64,000 nt of DNA from Burkholderia pseudomultivorans (GTDB lineage Bacteria; Pseudomonadota; Gammaproteobacteria; Burkholderiales; Burkholderiaceae), in NCBI RefSeq assembly GCF_001718415.1, contig NZ_CP013377.1:2666001-2730000 (forward strand), read 5' to 3'. Under the pieces are notes generated by a model that saw nothing but the letters and a program-made list of their open reading frames with translations, ran no database searches and was not told the origin of the DNA. Every line of letters begins with the position of its first letter. The stretch's first letter is position 1. Both the position numbers and the translations under genes were made by a program. Shown piece after piece: positions 52,039 to 61,234 of the stretch.

Positions 52039-52959
52039 CTATTGATAGTCGAGCAGGACCACGATCGCGGCATGGACCGAGCCGCCTGTCACCTTGCCGG
52101 CGGTCTGCACGTACGAAGCACGCATCGGAATCTGATACGACCCGCCGGTGTCCTTGCTATATGCGGTCACGGGGAGCGATGCGCCGAACTTCGGCGGCGT
52201 ACCGGACGCATCGACCACTCGAATCGACGCGCCGGTCGCGGTCGATTCGGGCAGCAAAGGCAGCGTGCCGGAACCGTCCGGCACGGAGCCGCCCGCCGGA
52301 AGAATCGTGTAGCCGACACGATTGAAGCCGCGCGGACATCCGGTCACCGAGAGATTGAACGGCGTGTCGGCTGCGGTCGCGCCGATACCGTGCAACTGCC
52401 CCGAGCTGACGGGCGGCAGTTTCACGTTCTGATCCGGCACCTCGCACGTCCCGTCGATTGCGGTAACCTTGCCCGACAGTCGGATCGACGAGTCGCGCGA
52501 AGAAATCATTCCGGTCTTGTAGCTGATGATGTAGTACGAATCGAACGAGCCGCTCGAGAACGCCCCGCTCGCGATCGGGCCGCCGTTGCGAAACAGCTGA
52601 AGTTCGGCGATGCGTGAAAAAGTGCCGGTGAAGTTGGAAGTGACTGGCTTTCCGTCGAAGAACAAACGAACGGATACGCCCGGAACATTGGTTTCCATGT
52701 CCGGCCCGGCGACGTTGCTTTCCCAGATACTGCCCTTGTTATAGAGAAAGACGAGCGAGATTTCGCATTGGCTCTGACCGCACACCTCGGCCGGCGAGAA
52801 CGTATAACGGGACAGCGTGGCACCGGACGGCACGGCTGACGGAACGGCGAGGTCCCTGCCGCCGAACGCATATATGTTGGCTGCGGTGCTAGACCCGGCG
52901 AAGCCGAGCATCGTTGCAGCGACAAGCAGAAGTCGGGTGGACAAGTCTTTGGCTTTCAT
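52039..52959 (-). CDS. fimbrial adhesin / minor subunit
   Basis: A 306-residue secreted subunit with signal peptide (LLLVAATMLGFAGSSTAANI). The N-terminal 170 residues look like a tip adhesin domain (NIYAFGGRDLAVPSAVPSGA, CGQSQCEISLVFLYNKGS, DMETNVPGVSVRLFFDGKPV); the rest is a pilin-like domain (ISSRDSSIRLSGKVTAIDGT-C, PVSSGQLHGIGATAADTPFN) ending AIVVLLDYQ with penultimate Tyr. The start at 52959 follows an upstream in-frame start with no signal peptide. It is the first gene of the pilus unit; binding target unknown. Confidence 0.88.
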   Translation of the reverse strand: MKAKDLSTRLLLVAATMLGFAGSSTAANIYAFGGRDLAVPSAVPSGATLSRYTFSPAEVCGQSQCEISLVFLYNKGSIWESNVAGPDMETNVPGVSVRLFFDGKPVTSNFTGTFSRIAELQLFRNGGPIASGAFSSGSFDSYYIISYKTGMISSRDSSIRLSGKVTAIDGTCEVPDQNVKLPPVSSGQLHGIGATAADTPFNLSVTGCPRGFNRVGYTILPAGGSVPDGSGTLPLLPESTATGASIRVVDASGTPPKFGASLPVTAYSKDTGGSYQIPMRASYVQTAGKVTGGSVHAAIVVLLDYQ

Positions 52960-53357
52960 GAGCGAGTAAACGAATGAATGCAGGGCCTCGGATCGGTGCC
53001 ACCGCGGCGCACGCGCCGTGGCCGAAACGAAAGCATTCGTGGAATCCGGGGATACAGACGGGACTGGGCCGCGCGACATGTGACCGGTAGTGGCGATGCG
53101 AAAGCCGCTCGTATGGCAGTTTCGCCCCAACACGGATGCGCGGCATCGAGGGATATAGCGTACGCGTTCCGCCTCGTGCGCGAATACAGGACGAGTTTTA
53201 ATCTACGTAAATATCTACTAGTACAAGTACTAAATCGATGCGTGGGCAATCCGTCCGGACCGGAAATTCCACGCGATCGTGCAGATATCAGTCGATGAGC
53301 GCCACTTCAGATCGCACACCTGTCGCGACACTCCGCCGTCCCGGCCCACGCCGCCCG
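52960..53357. other. intergenic region, sensor kinase to adhesin
   Basis: No gene seen in 398 bases. The part from about 53185 to 53235 is AT-rich and contains the palindrome TAGTAC-AA-GTACTA (53219-53232). The promoter for the adhesin gene should lie here. Confidence 0.5.
53219..53232. promoter_or_regulatory. palindrome TAGTAC-AA-GTACTA upstream of the pilus genes
   Basis: Perfect 6-base inverted repeat in an AT-rich tract about 260 bases upstream of the adhesin start. The same half-site TAGTAC recurs at 61104-61109 before the second sensor kinase gene. A candidate site for the RcsB-like regulator encoded at 56504, with the binder inferred. Confidence 0.45.
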
Positions 53358-56300
53358 TCAACGCTCGAGACGCGCCAGCGCCTGCCCGATCGCGTGCCGG
53401 AACGCCTGCCAGTTCGCGTCGGGCGCCTGCGCCCCGACCGCGCGCTCCATCGCCGCGCACGCGTCGCTCGCGGCGGTGTCGCCCGCCAACGCAAAACCGC
53501 CACGCATCGAATGCAGCTCGACGCCGATCGTCGCCAGGTCGCGACGCGCAAGCGCAGCGTCGATCGACGCCATCGATTGCAGCGTGGCCGTACGCAGCGT
53601 TTCGCGAATCTCGTCCGACATCGCCGGCGGCTCGTCGCGCCGCGCCGGTTCGCGCCCGGCCGGTGCATGCTCGCCCGCGCCGGCATGCCGCCTCAGGACG
53701 GCGTCGAGCACCGCAATCGCCAGCGGCTTGAGCACGACTTCCGCAACGCCAACCTGCTCGCAGCGTCGATAGTCTTCCTCGGTCGCGTAGGCGGTCATCG
53801 CAATGACCGGCACGCGCGTATGCTGCTCGCGCAGGAAATTGGCGAGCGCGTAGCCGTCGAGTTCCGGCATGCCGAGATCGGTCAGCACGACGTCGAACGG
53901 CGCGCCGAAGAACGCGCGCATCGCTTCGATGCCGTTCGTCACGATCGTCGCGTCGTGCTGAAGCAATTCGAGCTGGTCGCGCAGCAGCGCGCGGCTCGCC
54001 GGGTGATCCTCCGCCACCAGGACGCGCATCGGCCGCGCATCGGCATGCGGCGTCGCGTCGACCGCGAACGCGTCGCGAGCCGGCTCCGCGCCGCGCCAGC
54101 CGCGCGGCGCCTCCGGCAGCGGCAACGCGACCAGCACCGTCGTGCCTTCGCCCGCCGTGCTGTCGACCGTCAGCTCGCCGTGCATCAGACGCGCGAGGCG
54201 GCGGCACAGCGGCAGCCCGAGGCCGGTGCCGCCGAAGCGGCGGTAGATCGACGTGTCGGCCTGGAGGTAGACGTCGAACAGGGTCGGCAGGTTGTCGGCC
54301 GGGATCCCGATCCCCGTATCGGTCACGCGAATCTCGACGCAGCGCGGCCCCGCGTCCGGCGACGACAGTTGCGCGTCGATCGTCACGCTGCCGCGCTCGG
54401 TGAACTTGATCGCGTTGTCGATCAGGTTCGACACGATCTGGCGCAACCGCACCGGGTCGCCGACATGGCCGTCGGACAGCGCCGGCGCGATCCGGCTCGC
54501 GAGCGTCAGGCCCTTCGCGTCCGCGAGCGGACGATAGAACGCAACGACATCGCGCAGCATGTCGCCGACGTCGAACGGGATGCGCTCGATCGTCATCTGG
54601 TTCGACTCGGCCTTCGACAGGTCCAGCACGTCGTTGATGATGCGCAGCAGCGCGTCCGACGACGACGCGACCGTCTCCAGCCGCCGCCGCTCCGTCGGCG
54701 CGAGCGGCGCGCGCCCCATCAGTTCGAGATTGCCGATGATCGCGTTGAGCGGCGTGCGGATTTCATGACTCATCGTCGCGAGAAAGGTCGACTTGGCCTT
54801 GTTCGCGTATTCGGCCGCCGCGCGCGCTTCCTGCAGCTTCTGCTCCGTCTGCCGGCGCGCGGTGATGTCGAGCAGCGTGCACAGCAGCGCGTCGACGCCA
54901 CGGTATCGGGTTCGCATGATGTTCGCCGCCACATATGCGCTATCCGGCCGGTCGGGATCGATCGCCAGTTCGCACCTGACGACGCGCGCGCTGCCGCCGC
55001 CGTCGCGGCGGTCGCGACCGTCGCGATACGCGTGCCACAGACGCTTGCCGAGCGGCGTGCCGGCCGCCTGCTCGTCGTAGCGGGCCATCGTGTCGTTGCG
55101 CACGATCACGTCGCCGTCGGCCAGCGACACGAGCGCGAGGCCCGCCGGCGCCGTATGGATCAGCATGCGGTTCAGCGACTCGCTTTCGATCAGCCGGATC
55201 GCGCGACGATACGCCGGACGCAGCGCGCGGAGGTCGAACGCCCAGATGGTCAGCCACAACGCAGCGAGCGCGAACAGCGCGGTGCCGGCGGTGGCGCCGA
55301 GCGACGGCGCCAGCGCGGTGGCGATGCTTCGCCACGAAAACGTCGTCATCAGCACGAGATCGGATTCGGGCAAGCGATCGCTGATCACGAAGCGCGTGCC
55401 GATCCGGTGCAGGCCTGCACGTCCACCCTGCGGATCGCCGGCGAACGCGAGTGCGCGCTCGACCAGCGCCGCATCGGCCGGCTGCCCGATCGCGACCGTG
55501 CCGTGACGATCGATCAGCGCGTGCGTCTCGTCGACATGGTCCGGCGTCATCAGCTCGCCGACTCGCGCCCGCGTATTGATCACGAGCCACGCGACCGGTT
55601 GCCCCGCCGCATCGAGCACCGGGCGCGTCAGCCGCAGCACCGAACGCCCGAGCAGCGGATCGCTGCGCGTCGTCAGCGTCGCGTCGTCGCGCCCATCGAC
55701 GGAGCGCAGCGCCACGCCTTCGCCGCGGCGCGGACGCACGTCGCGCAGCAGCGCGTGCACGTCGATGGCCGGCAGCCGGTCGAACGCGCGGCCCACCGGC
55801 GTGAGGCCGACGATGCCGATGAAGTCCTGGTTCGCGCAGGCCAGATATGCGCTCAATCCGGCGTTGGCCGTGTGCGGCATCGGCACCACCATCACGTCCG
55901 CCTGCCCGGTCAACAAGGCAAGGCACGCCGCATAGCTGCCGGCGGGATGATCGGGCGTGATGTCGGCCAACGCCGCGACCGACGGCTGGCCGGTGCGGCT
56001 GCGAACGATCATCCGGCCGTTCGTGTCGGTGAACTGGCGCAACTGATCGGGCGTGGGGCGCGCGCCGGCGCTCGCGAACATCTCCATGCTGTCCACGTGA
56101 TGCGTCAGCAGTACGTTCGCAATCTGCAGTTCGGCATGCAGTTCGGCCTCGCGCCCGAGAAACGCCGAGCGCGACCGTGCGAGGAAGTCGTACACGTCGA
56201 GCAACGCGACCAGCGTCGCGCAGGCCACGATGAAGACGGTCACCGCCACGCCGCCGCCATACAGCAGCGAGCGCTGCTGCCGACGGACGCGGGCCGGCTC

Positions 56301-56360
56301 GAATCGCTTCCCGCTCGCGGCGCCGTCGTGCGCGGCAAGCAGCTTCAGTTTGGTCGGCAT
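53358..56360 (-). CDS. hybrid sensor histidine kinase with receiver and HPt domains
   Basis: A 1000-residue membrane hybrid kinase. Two membrane helices (about 33-55 and 352-375) bracket a periplasmic sensor domain; a PAS-like region follows (about 395-500); the kinase core has the phosphorylated His532 (ATMSHEIRTPLNAIIGNLEL) and the ATP-binding G boxes (DTGIGIPADN, FGGTGLGLPLC). A receiver domain at about 778-890 has the phosphoacceptor Asp828 (VVLTDLGMPELDG), and a C-terminal HPt domain carries His950 (VELHSMRGGFALAG). So it can complete a full His-Asp-His relay. Lies between RR gene 56504 and the pilus genes. Confidence 0.93.
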   Translation of the reverse strand: MPTKLKLLAAHDGAASGKRFEPARVRRQQRSLLYGGGVAVTVFIVACATLVALLDVYDFLARSRSAFLGREAELHAELQIANVLLTHHVDSMEMFASAGARPTPDQLRQFTDTNGRMIVRSRTGQPSVAALADITPDHPAGSYAACLALLTGQADVMVVPMPHTANAGLSAYLACANQDFIGIVGLTPVGRAFDRLPAIDVHALLRDVRPRRGEGVALRSVDGRDDATLTTRSDPLLGRSVLRLTRPVLDAAGQPVAWLVINTRARVGELMTPDHVDETHALIDRHGTVAIGQPADAALVERALAFAGDPQGGRAGLHRIGTRFVISDRLPESDLVLMTTFSWRSIATALAPSLGATAGTALFALAALWLTIWAFDLRALRPAYRRAIRLIESESLNRMLIHTAPAGLALVSLADGDVIVRNDTMARYDEQAAGTPLGKRLWHAYRDGRDRRDGGGSARVVRCELAIDPDRPDSAYVAANIMRTRYRGVDALLCTLLDITARRQTEQKLQEARAAAEYANKAKSTFLATMSHEIRTPLNAIIGNLELMGRAPLAPTERRRLETVASSSDALLRIINDVLDLSKAESNQMTIERIPFDVGDMLRDVVAFYRPLADAKGLTLASRIAPALSDGHVGDPVRLRQIVSNLIDNAIKFTERGSVTIDAQLSSPDAGPRCVEIRVTDTGIGIPADNLPTLFDVYLQADTSIYRRFGGTGLGLPLCRRLARLMHGELTVDSTAGEGTTVLVALPLPEAPRGWRGAEPARDAFAVDATPHADARPMRVLVAEDHPASRALLRDQLELLQHDATIVTNGIEAMRAFFGAPFDVVLTDLGMPELDGYALANFLREQHTRVPVIAMTAYATEEDYRRCEQVGVAEVVLKPLAIAVLDAVLRRHAGAGEHAPAGREPARRDEPPAMSDEIRETLRTATLQSMASIDAALARRDLATIGVELHSMRGGFALAGDTAASDACAAMERAVGAQAPDANWQAFRHAIGQALARLER

Positions 56361-56503
56361 ACGATCGATTGTCCTGGACGCTCGGCGTCCCGTCGCGCGG
56401 CGCGCACGTTGCGCGGGACGCTGTCGCGCGCCGCCGCCGGGCGGCCCGGCATGCGGGCAGGCGCGCGCCTTCGTCGAAGCGGGGCGAGCGCGCGGCGCAT
56501 GCG

Positions 56504-57178
56504 TTACGCGCCGTCGTCCGGCATGTCCGCGGACGGGTCGACCGGCAGCCGGCCCTCGTCCGCGTAACGGATCAGGTCGGCGTCGCGCACGATGCCGAGT
56601 TTCTTCATCGCGCTCGCCTTCTGCGAGCTGATCGTCTGCTTGCTGCGATGCAGCTGCGTGGCGATCTCGCCGACGGTCAGGCCGGCGCTGTACAGGCGAA
56701 CCACCTCGATTTCCCGAGTCGTCAGCGGACGCTCGATCGCCGGCGAGCCGGTGCTTTCGAGCAGCTGCTTGATGTGCGGCGACTGATAGTCGGCGCCGAC
56801 GAATGCGGCGTGCACGGCGCCGACCAGATGGGAGATCGCGTCCGACTTGCTCAGGATGCAGCCGACGCCCTGCCGGCGGATCGCATGCAGCACGCTCGGA
56901 TTGTCGATCATCGTGATCGTCACGATGCGCAGCGCGGGATAACGGCGCTGCAGGAACGACAGCAGCACGAGCCCGTCGCCGAACTTCCCGCCCGGCATCA
57001 CGAAGTCGAGCACCAGCACGTCGCTCGGATGCTCTTCCAGCGCCGCGACGAGATCCGTCGAGTTGGATACGGTGCCGACAAGCCGGATCGTGCTGCTCTC
57101 CGCGAGCGCCTTCGACATGCCGATCGCGGACGATGGATGGTCGTCCGCCACCATCACCCGCACAAAGAATTCATCCAT
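56504..57178 (-). CDS. NarL/RcsB-type response regulator
   Basis: A 224-residue regulator: receiver domain with Asp12/13 (VMVADDHPSSAIGM), phosphoacceptor Asp58 (VLVLDFVMPGGKFGDG), and a LuxR-type helix-turn-helix (LTTREIEVVRLYSAGLTVGE, then HRSKQTISSQKASAMKKLGI). The receiver insert PGGKFGDG and the recognition helix closely resemble E. coli RcsB. The start at 57178 gives the normal receiver opening. It lies between the two hybrid kinase genes and, with them, probably controls the pilus genes and/or the neighbouring lipoproteins. Confidence 0.93.
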   Translation of the reverse strand: MDEFFVRVMVADDHPSSAIGMSKALAESSTIRLVGTVSNSTDLVAALEEHPSDVLVLDFVMPGGKFGDGLVLLSFLQRRYPALRIVTITMIDNPSVLHAIRRQGVGCILSKSDAISHLVGAVHAAFVGADYQSPHIKQLLESTGSPAIERPLTTREIEVVRLYSAGLTVGEIATQLHRSKQTISSQKASAMKKLGIVRDADLIRYADEGRLPVDPSADMPDDGA

Positions 57179-57587
57179 GGTCCTTGTTCTCCCCGACCTT
57201 TCGATTATGCGCCCGCTCGGCGCCGCGACGTGCAATGCAGCCTCCGGCGCTCGCTCGTCCTGTCACAGGCCAAGCCCGCCAATCCGATGCATCGGTCAGG
57301 CAAGCACGATGTAATTTTAAGACAATAACATCGGTGAACTCGTTTGCGCGCGCGACACGCGCGCGCGGTCCGGGCCCCGGCCATCGGCCCTGTTGCTGAT
57401 GCGACATGCCGCGGATCGCCGCAACGCACGTCGATTTGCGCCGCGACATGCATTTGCGACGCATCGCGTCACGCGCGACTGCGCTTCCGACACGCGGTCG
57501 GCCCGCCTGCGAGCCAATCGACGCCGCCGCGCATCCAACCCGCGCTACTGCCTGCGCGCGCCTGTCAGCGCGTTCGCTTCCGCACGA
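57179..57587. other. intergenic region upstream of the response regulator
   Basis: No gene seen in 409 bases. An inverted repeat CGATGT-N15-ACATCG (57307-57333) with an AT-rich centre lies about 130 bases upstream of the regulator start and may be part of its promoter or an operator. Confidence 0.45.
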
Positions 57588-57785
57588 TCAATGCCCGCCC
57601 GGATCCTCGCGGCGCTCGTCTCGCCTGTGCTCCGCGACCAGCTTCCACTCGTCGATCGCCTGCCGCTTCTGCAATGGCGACATGATCAAGAATTCGTTGA
57701 TCCTCGCCAGAAAGTCTCGTCGGGACTTTTCAGGAAGCGTGGCGAAATCGAGCAGCAGCGCGAAGACCTTCTCCATGTGACGCAC
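57588..57785 (-). CDS. 65-residue protein of unknown function in the phosphorelay locus
   Basis: A GTG start at 57785 has AGGGG seven bases upstream; ATG 57776 is the alternative. The peptide (MEKVFALLLDFATLPEKSRR, DFLARINEFLIMSPLQKRQA, IDEWKLVAEHRRDERR) is amphipathic and helical, with an acidic/basic C-terminus and no signal peptide. It lies between the second hybrid kinase and the response regulator in the same direction. The codon use and ribosome site support a real gene. It may be a small connector or regulator of the relay; that is speculation. Confidence 0.6.
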   Translation of the reverse strand: MRHMEKVFALLLDFATLPEKSRRDFLARINEFLIMSPLQKRQAIDEWKLVAEHRRDERREDPGGH

Positions 57786-57950
57786 TGTCTTTCCCCTCTT
57801 CACCCAAAATAATCCACGCCGCACGCGCGTTGCGGCGCAGGCCTGCCTTCGATACCTCGGACACCCGGTTACGGCGCCGGGCCGCATCGCTGCGTGTCGC
57901 GCGACACCGCCATGCGACAGCCGCGCGCGATCCTGTTGTTGTTTTGGCGG

Positions 57951-60900
57951 CTACGTCTGCATGGCGGCGCCGCCGACGTGCCTGCCGCTGCGATGCGCCA
58001 CGCTCGTCAGCACACCGCGCAAACGCGCGAGCGTCACGGGCTTGGTCAGCACGCATTCCACGCCGGCAGCCGCATAGCCGCGCGCGTCGTCAGGCATCAG
58101 ATGCGACGTCACGATCACGACGTCGCACGACACGTGCCGCAGACGAGCGGTCTGCGCGAGCACGACCGCCTTCATGTCGGGAAGATCGGTGCCGATCAGC
58201 AGCAGATCCCATTCGTCCGCATCGAGCAGGTCGAGCGCCGTGCGGCCCAGCCCGGCAACGCGGACCGTACAGCCGAGTACGTCGAGCTGTTCGCGCAGGA
58301 TCGTGCCGTTGACCGAGGCGTCGTCGGCCAGCAGCACGCGCAGCGCGGCGGAACTCGCGACGGCGGCAGCCGGTGCCGCGACTTCGCGCGGCCCGGCAAG
58401 CGGCGCCGGCGTATCGGCCAGCGTTTGTCCGAGTGCGACGTGCAGGCCGTGAAGCGCGTAGCTGGACACGCGGATCGTGCGGCCGGCGCGTACCGGCTCC
58501 AGCGGACCGTCGGGCGTCGCCAGCACGAGCGGCGCGCCGCCGCCCAGCCGGTCGAGCGCGTCGCGCGACCATGCATCGGCGTCGCCGAACAGCACGATGG
58601 CGGCCGCATGCGCATGGCGCGCGGCCGGGATCTGCCACGGACATTCGTAGACGTCCACGTCGAAACCCCATGCGGACAGGTGCGGCAGCGCGAACTGCCG
58701 CCACTCCGGCTGCGGCGCGACGAGCAGCAGCGTACCGGCGTCGCGCGCGACGCGCGCGCCGAACGGCTCGATGCCGAGCCCGAGCGGCACGCGCACCGTG
58801 AAGCAACTGCCCGCGCCCGGTGCGCTCGTCACCGAGATCCGCCCGCCCATCGCCGTGACGAGCCGGTCGCACAGCGCCAGCCCGAGGCCCGTGCCGCCGT
58901 ACCGGCGCGTGATCGTCGCATCGACTTGCGAAAACGCCTTGAAGAGCTTGTGGAGATCCGCACCGCCGATGCCGATGCCGGTATCCTCGACCGCGATCGC
59001 GAGCTCGGCCGCGCCGCATTCGCCGCGCACGACCAGCACGCGCGCAGTCACATGACCCTGCTCGGTGAACTTGATCGCGTTGCTCAGCAGGTTGCCGAAC
59101 ACCTGCGCGAGCCGCGTCGGGTCGCCGCGCATCCGCTGCGTGCGGCTCGCGGCAATCTCGCAGAACAACGACAGCCCTTTCGCCTTCGCGACCGGCGCGA
59201 ACGCGCCGAGCTCGCGCGCGATCACGCCCATCACGTCGAACTCGATCGATTCCACCGACATCGCGCCGGCCTCGATCTTCGAGAAATCGAGGATCCCGCT
59301 GACGAGCTCCAGCAGCCCCGCCGCCGCGGTGCGCAGCGTGCGCACGCGGCTGCGCTGCGACAGGTCGAGCGCATGACGGTCGAGCAGTTCGAGATTGCCG
59401 AGAATCACGTTGAGCGGCGTACGGATCTCGTGGCTCATCGCGGCCAGGAACGACGACTTCGCCGCATTCGCGGAATCGGCCGCGCGCACGGCTTCCTCGA
59501 GTTGCCGGACCAGTTGCCGCTTCGCGGTCACGTCGACGACCGCGACGATCAGCACGTCGCGCTCCTGGTAGCGCGCGCCGCATGCGATCACTTCGAGGTG
59601 CAGCGGCGCGGCGTCGGCGGCGGCGTCCGGCAGCACGAGATCGACCTGCAGCGGCCCGCTCGACGCGCGCGTGCGGTATTGCTCGACGATCTGTCCGGAC
59701 AGCGCGCGATAGTCGCTGCCCAGCTGCGCGATCCGCTCGGCCAGCACCGGACTGACGAGCATGAAATGACCGTCGGCGCGCGAGATCAGCCCGAGACCGA
59801 TCGGCGCCATCTCGATCACGCTACGGCACAGCGACTCGCTGTCGAACACGCGCTGCGAACGCGCATAGACGGGTGCGAGCATGCGATGGTGGAAACGCAC
59901 GAGCAGCGTCCACATGATCGCGATCGTCAGCAGCGACGCGCCGAGCAGCAGGCCCGCGCGCAGCGCGACGTTCGCGATCACGTCACCCCACGACAGCGCA
60001 TAGGCGAGCGTCCAGCCGGTATTGTCGAGCTTGCCGCGAAACAGCACGTGGCCGCCGCGAAACACCGGCTCGTCCGTGCTCGCCAGATCGCGCGAGGCGT
60101 CGAGACGCAGCAGCCGCGTGATCCGCGCGTCGTCCTGTGCAATGCCCGGGCCGGCGGCGACGAGCCGGTTGTCGGACGTCGTCACGAAGAACGTGCCGTC
60201 GGCCGGATGCGCGGGCAGCCACGACAGCAGGTAGTCCGGCGCGTATTCGGTGACGAGCACCGCGAACGGCTCGCCGTCGATCTGCGCCTGCGCGGCGAGC
60301 CGGATCCGCAACTCGCCGGACAGTGGATCGACGAACGGCGGCAGCCAGCGCACGTGCGGACGACCGTGCCCGCCGGTCGACGGCTGATCCTCGAAGTCGA
60401 CGCGCAATGCGTCCATCGCGCGGGCGCGCCCTTCCGGCGTCAGCAGCGCCGCGTCGTCGGTGCGGGCGTTCGGCACCAGCGCAAACACGCCCGCATGCGT
60501 GCTGTAGTGATAGCCGACCAGCGCATAGCCGCGATTGATCGCGCTGGCCGCGCAGATACGCGCCAGCAGCACCGACAGCGACAGGTAGCGCGCGATCTCG
60601 CGCCGGTCGGCGGTCTGCCCCGGCACACCGAACACGACCGACGGATACGGGCTGATCGTGACCTGCTGATCGTTGTCGTAGAACGTATCGACGATGCTGT
60701 CCGGCGCGTGGTCGATGTCCCGCCAGATCAGCTGCGCATTGGATACGCCGTTGCGGAACGACGTCTCGCTGACCTTGATTTCGTTCAGCGTCTGCACGAG
60801 GCCGGCCAGGTAGTTGCGCCGCTCGCCGTCGAGATAGCCGTAGACGATCGACGCCATCCCGAGTGCGCAGGCAATCAGGATGAGGACCGTCACGACGATT

Positions 60901-60962
60901 CCGCCGCCGAACATCGAGATGCTCTGGTAACGCCGGATCGATTGAAGCGGGCTGTGAGGCAT
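57951..60962 (-). CDS. hybrid sensor histidine kinase with a degenerate receiver
   Basis: A 1003-residue membrane hybrid kinase. Two helices (about 18-40 and 335-358) bracket a large periplasmic sensor domain; a PAS-like part follows (about 375-480). The kinase core has His511 (AAMSHEIRTPLNVILGNLEL) and ATP boxes (DTGIGIGGAD, YGGTGLGLALC). A domain of receiver shape but little sequence similarity lies at about 742-850; the C-terminal receiver (about 873-985) has the acidic pair Asp880/881 and Lys974 but Gly924 (DLLLIGTDLPDM) where the phosphorylated Asp should be. There is no HPt domain. Partner of the kinase at 53358. Confidence 0.92.
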   Translation of the reverse strand: MPHSPLQSIRRYQSISMFGGGIVVTVLILIACALGMASIVYGYLDGERRNYLAGLVQTLNEIKVSETSFRNGVSNAQLIWRDIDHAPDSIVDTFYDNDQQVTISPYPSVVFGVPGQTADRREIARYLSLSVLLARICAASAINRGYALVGYHYSTHAGVFALVPNARTDDAALLTPEGRARAMDALRVDFEDQPSTGGHGRPHVRWLPPFVDPLSGELRIRLAAQAQIDGEPFAVLVTEYAPDYLLSWLPAHPADGTFFVTTSDNRLVAAGPGIAQDDARITRLLRLDASRDLASTDEPVFRGGHVLFRGKLDNTGWTLAYALSWGDVIANVALRAGLLLGASLLTIAIMWTLLVRFHHRMLAPVYARSQRVFDSESLCRSVIEMAPIGLGLISRADGHFMLVSPVLAERIAQLGSDYRALSGQIVEQYRTRASSGPLQVDLVLPDAAADAAPLHLEVIACGARYQERDVLIVAVVDVTAKRQLVRQLEEAVRAADSANAAKSSFLAAMSHEIRTPLNVILGNLELLDRHALDLSQRSRVRTLRTAAAGLLELVSGILDFSKIEAGAMSVESIEFDVMGVIARELGAFAPVAKAKGLSLFCEIAASRTQRMRGDPTRLAQVFGNLLSNAIKFTEQGHVTARVLVVRGECGAAELAIAVEDTGIGIGGADLHKLFKAFSQVDATITRRYGGTGLGLALCDRLVTAMGGRISVTSAPGAGSCFTVRVPLGLGIEPFGARVARDAGTLLLVAPQPEWRQFALPHLSAWGFDVDVYECPWQIPAARHAHAAAIVLFGDADAWSRDALDRLGGGAPLVLATPDGPLEPVRAGRTIRVSSYALHGLHVALGQTLADTPAPLAGPREVAAPAAAVASSAALRVLLADDASVNGTILREQLDVLGCTVRVAGLGRTALDLLDADEWDLLLIGTDLPDMKAVVLAQTARLRHVSCDVVIVTSHLMPDDARGYAAAGVECVLTKPVTLARLRGVLTSVAHRSGRHVGGAAMQT

Positions 60963-61234
60963 GGCGCAGGACGACGACGCATCGGCCCCCGGATGGCAAG
61001 CCGATCCGGGGGCCGAGGCATCGCATGAACGAAACCGTACAAAGATGGAAACGGTTCGATCATGCCAAACGGTCCTGCGAAAATCAGTTCAATGCGAACG
61101 ATTTAGTACATGTCCAATATGCTCTGGCTATTGTTTTGAACTTGAACGAGATTTTGCGCGTGAAATTGCACTGTCCTGCCGGCCGCCGACAGGACAGCGT
61201 CCCAATCGACGGCACGCCGCGCAGACGTGCGCGC
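60963..61234. other. intergenic region upstream of the second kinase
   Basis: No gene seen in 272 bases. The middle (about 61080-61165) is AT-rich and holds TAGTACATGTCC at 61104-61115, which repeats the TAGTAC half-site of 53219-53232. Probable promoter region of the kinase-regulator unit. Confidence 0.45.

Noticed and set aside
53238..56567. 1109-residue plus-strand frame opposite a hybrid kinase
   Set aside because: Antisense shadow of the kinase gene; no recognisable domain.
57894..61028. 1044-residue plus-strand frame opposite the second hybrid kinase
   Set aside because: Antisense shadow, same reasoning; the minus strand shows H, N and G boxes and a receiver.
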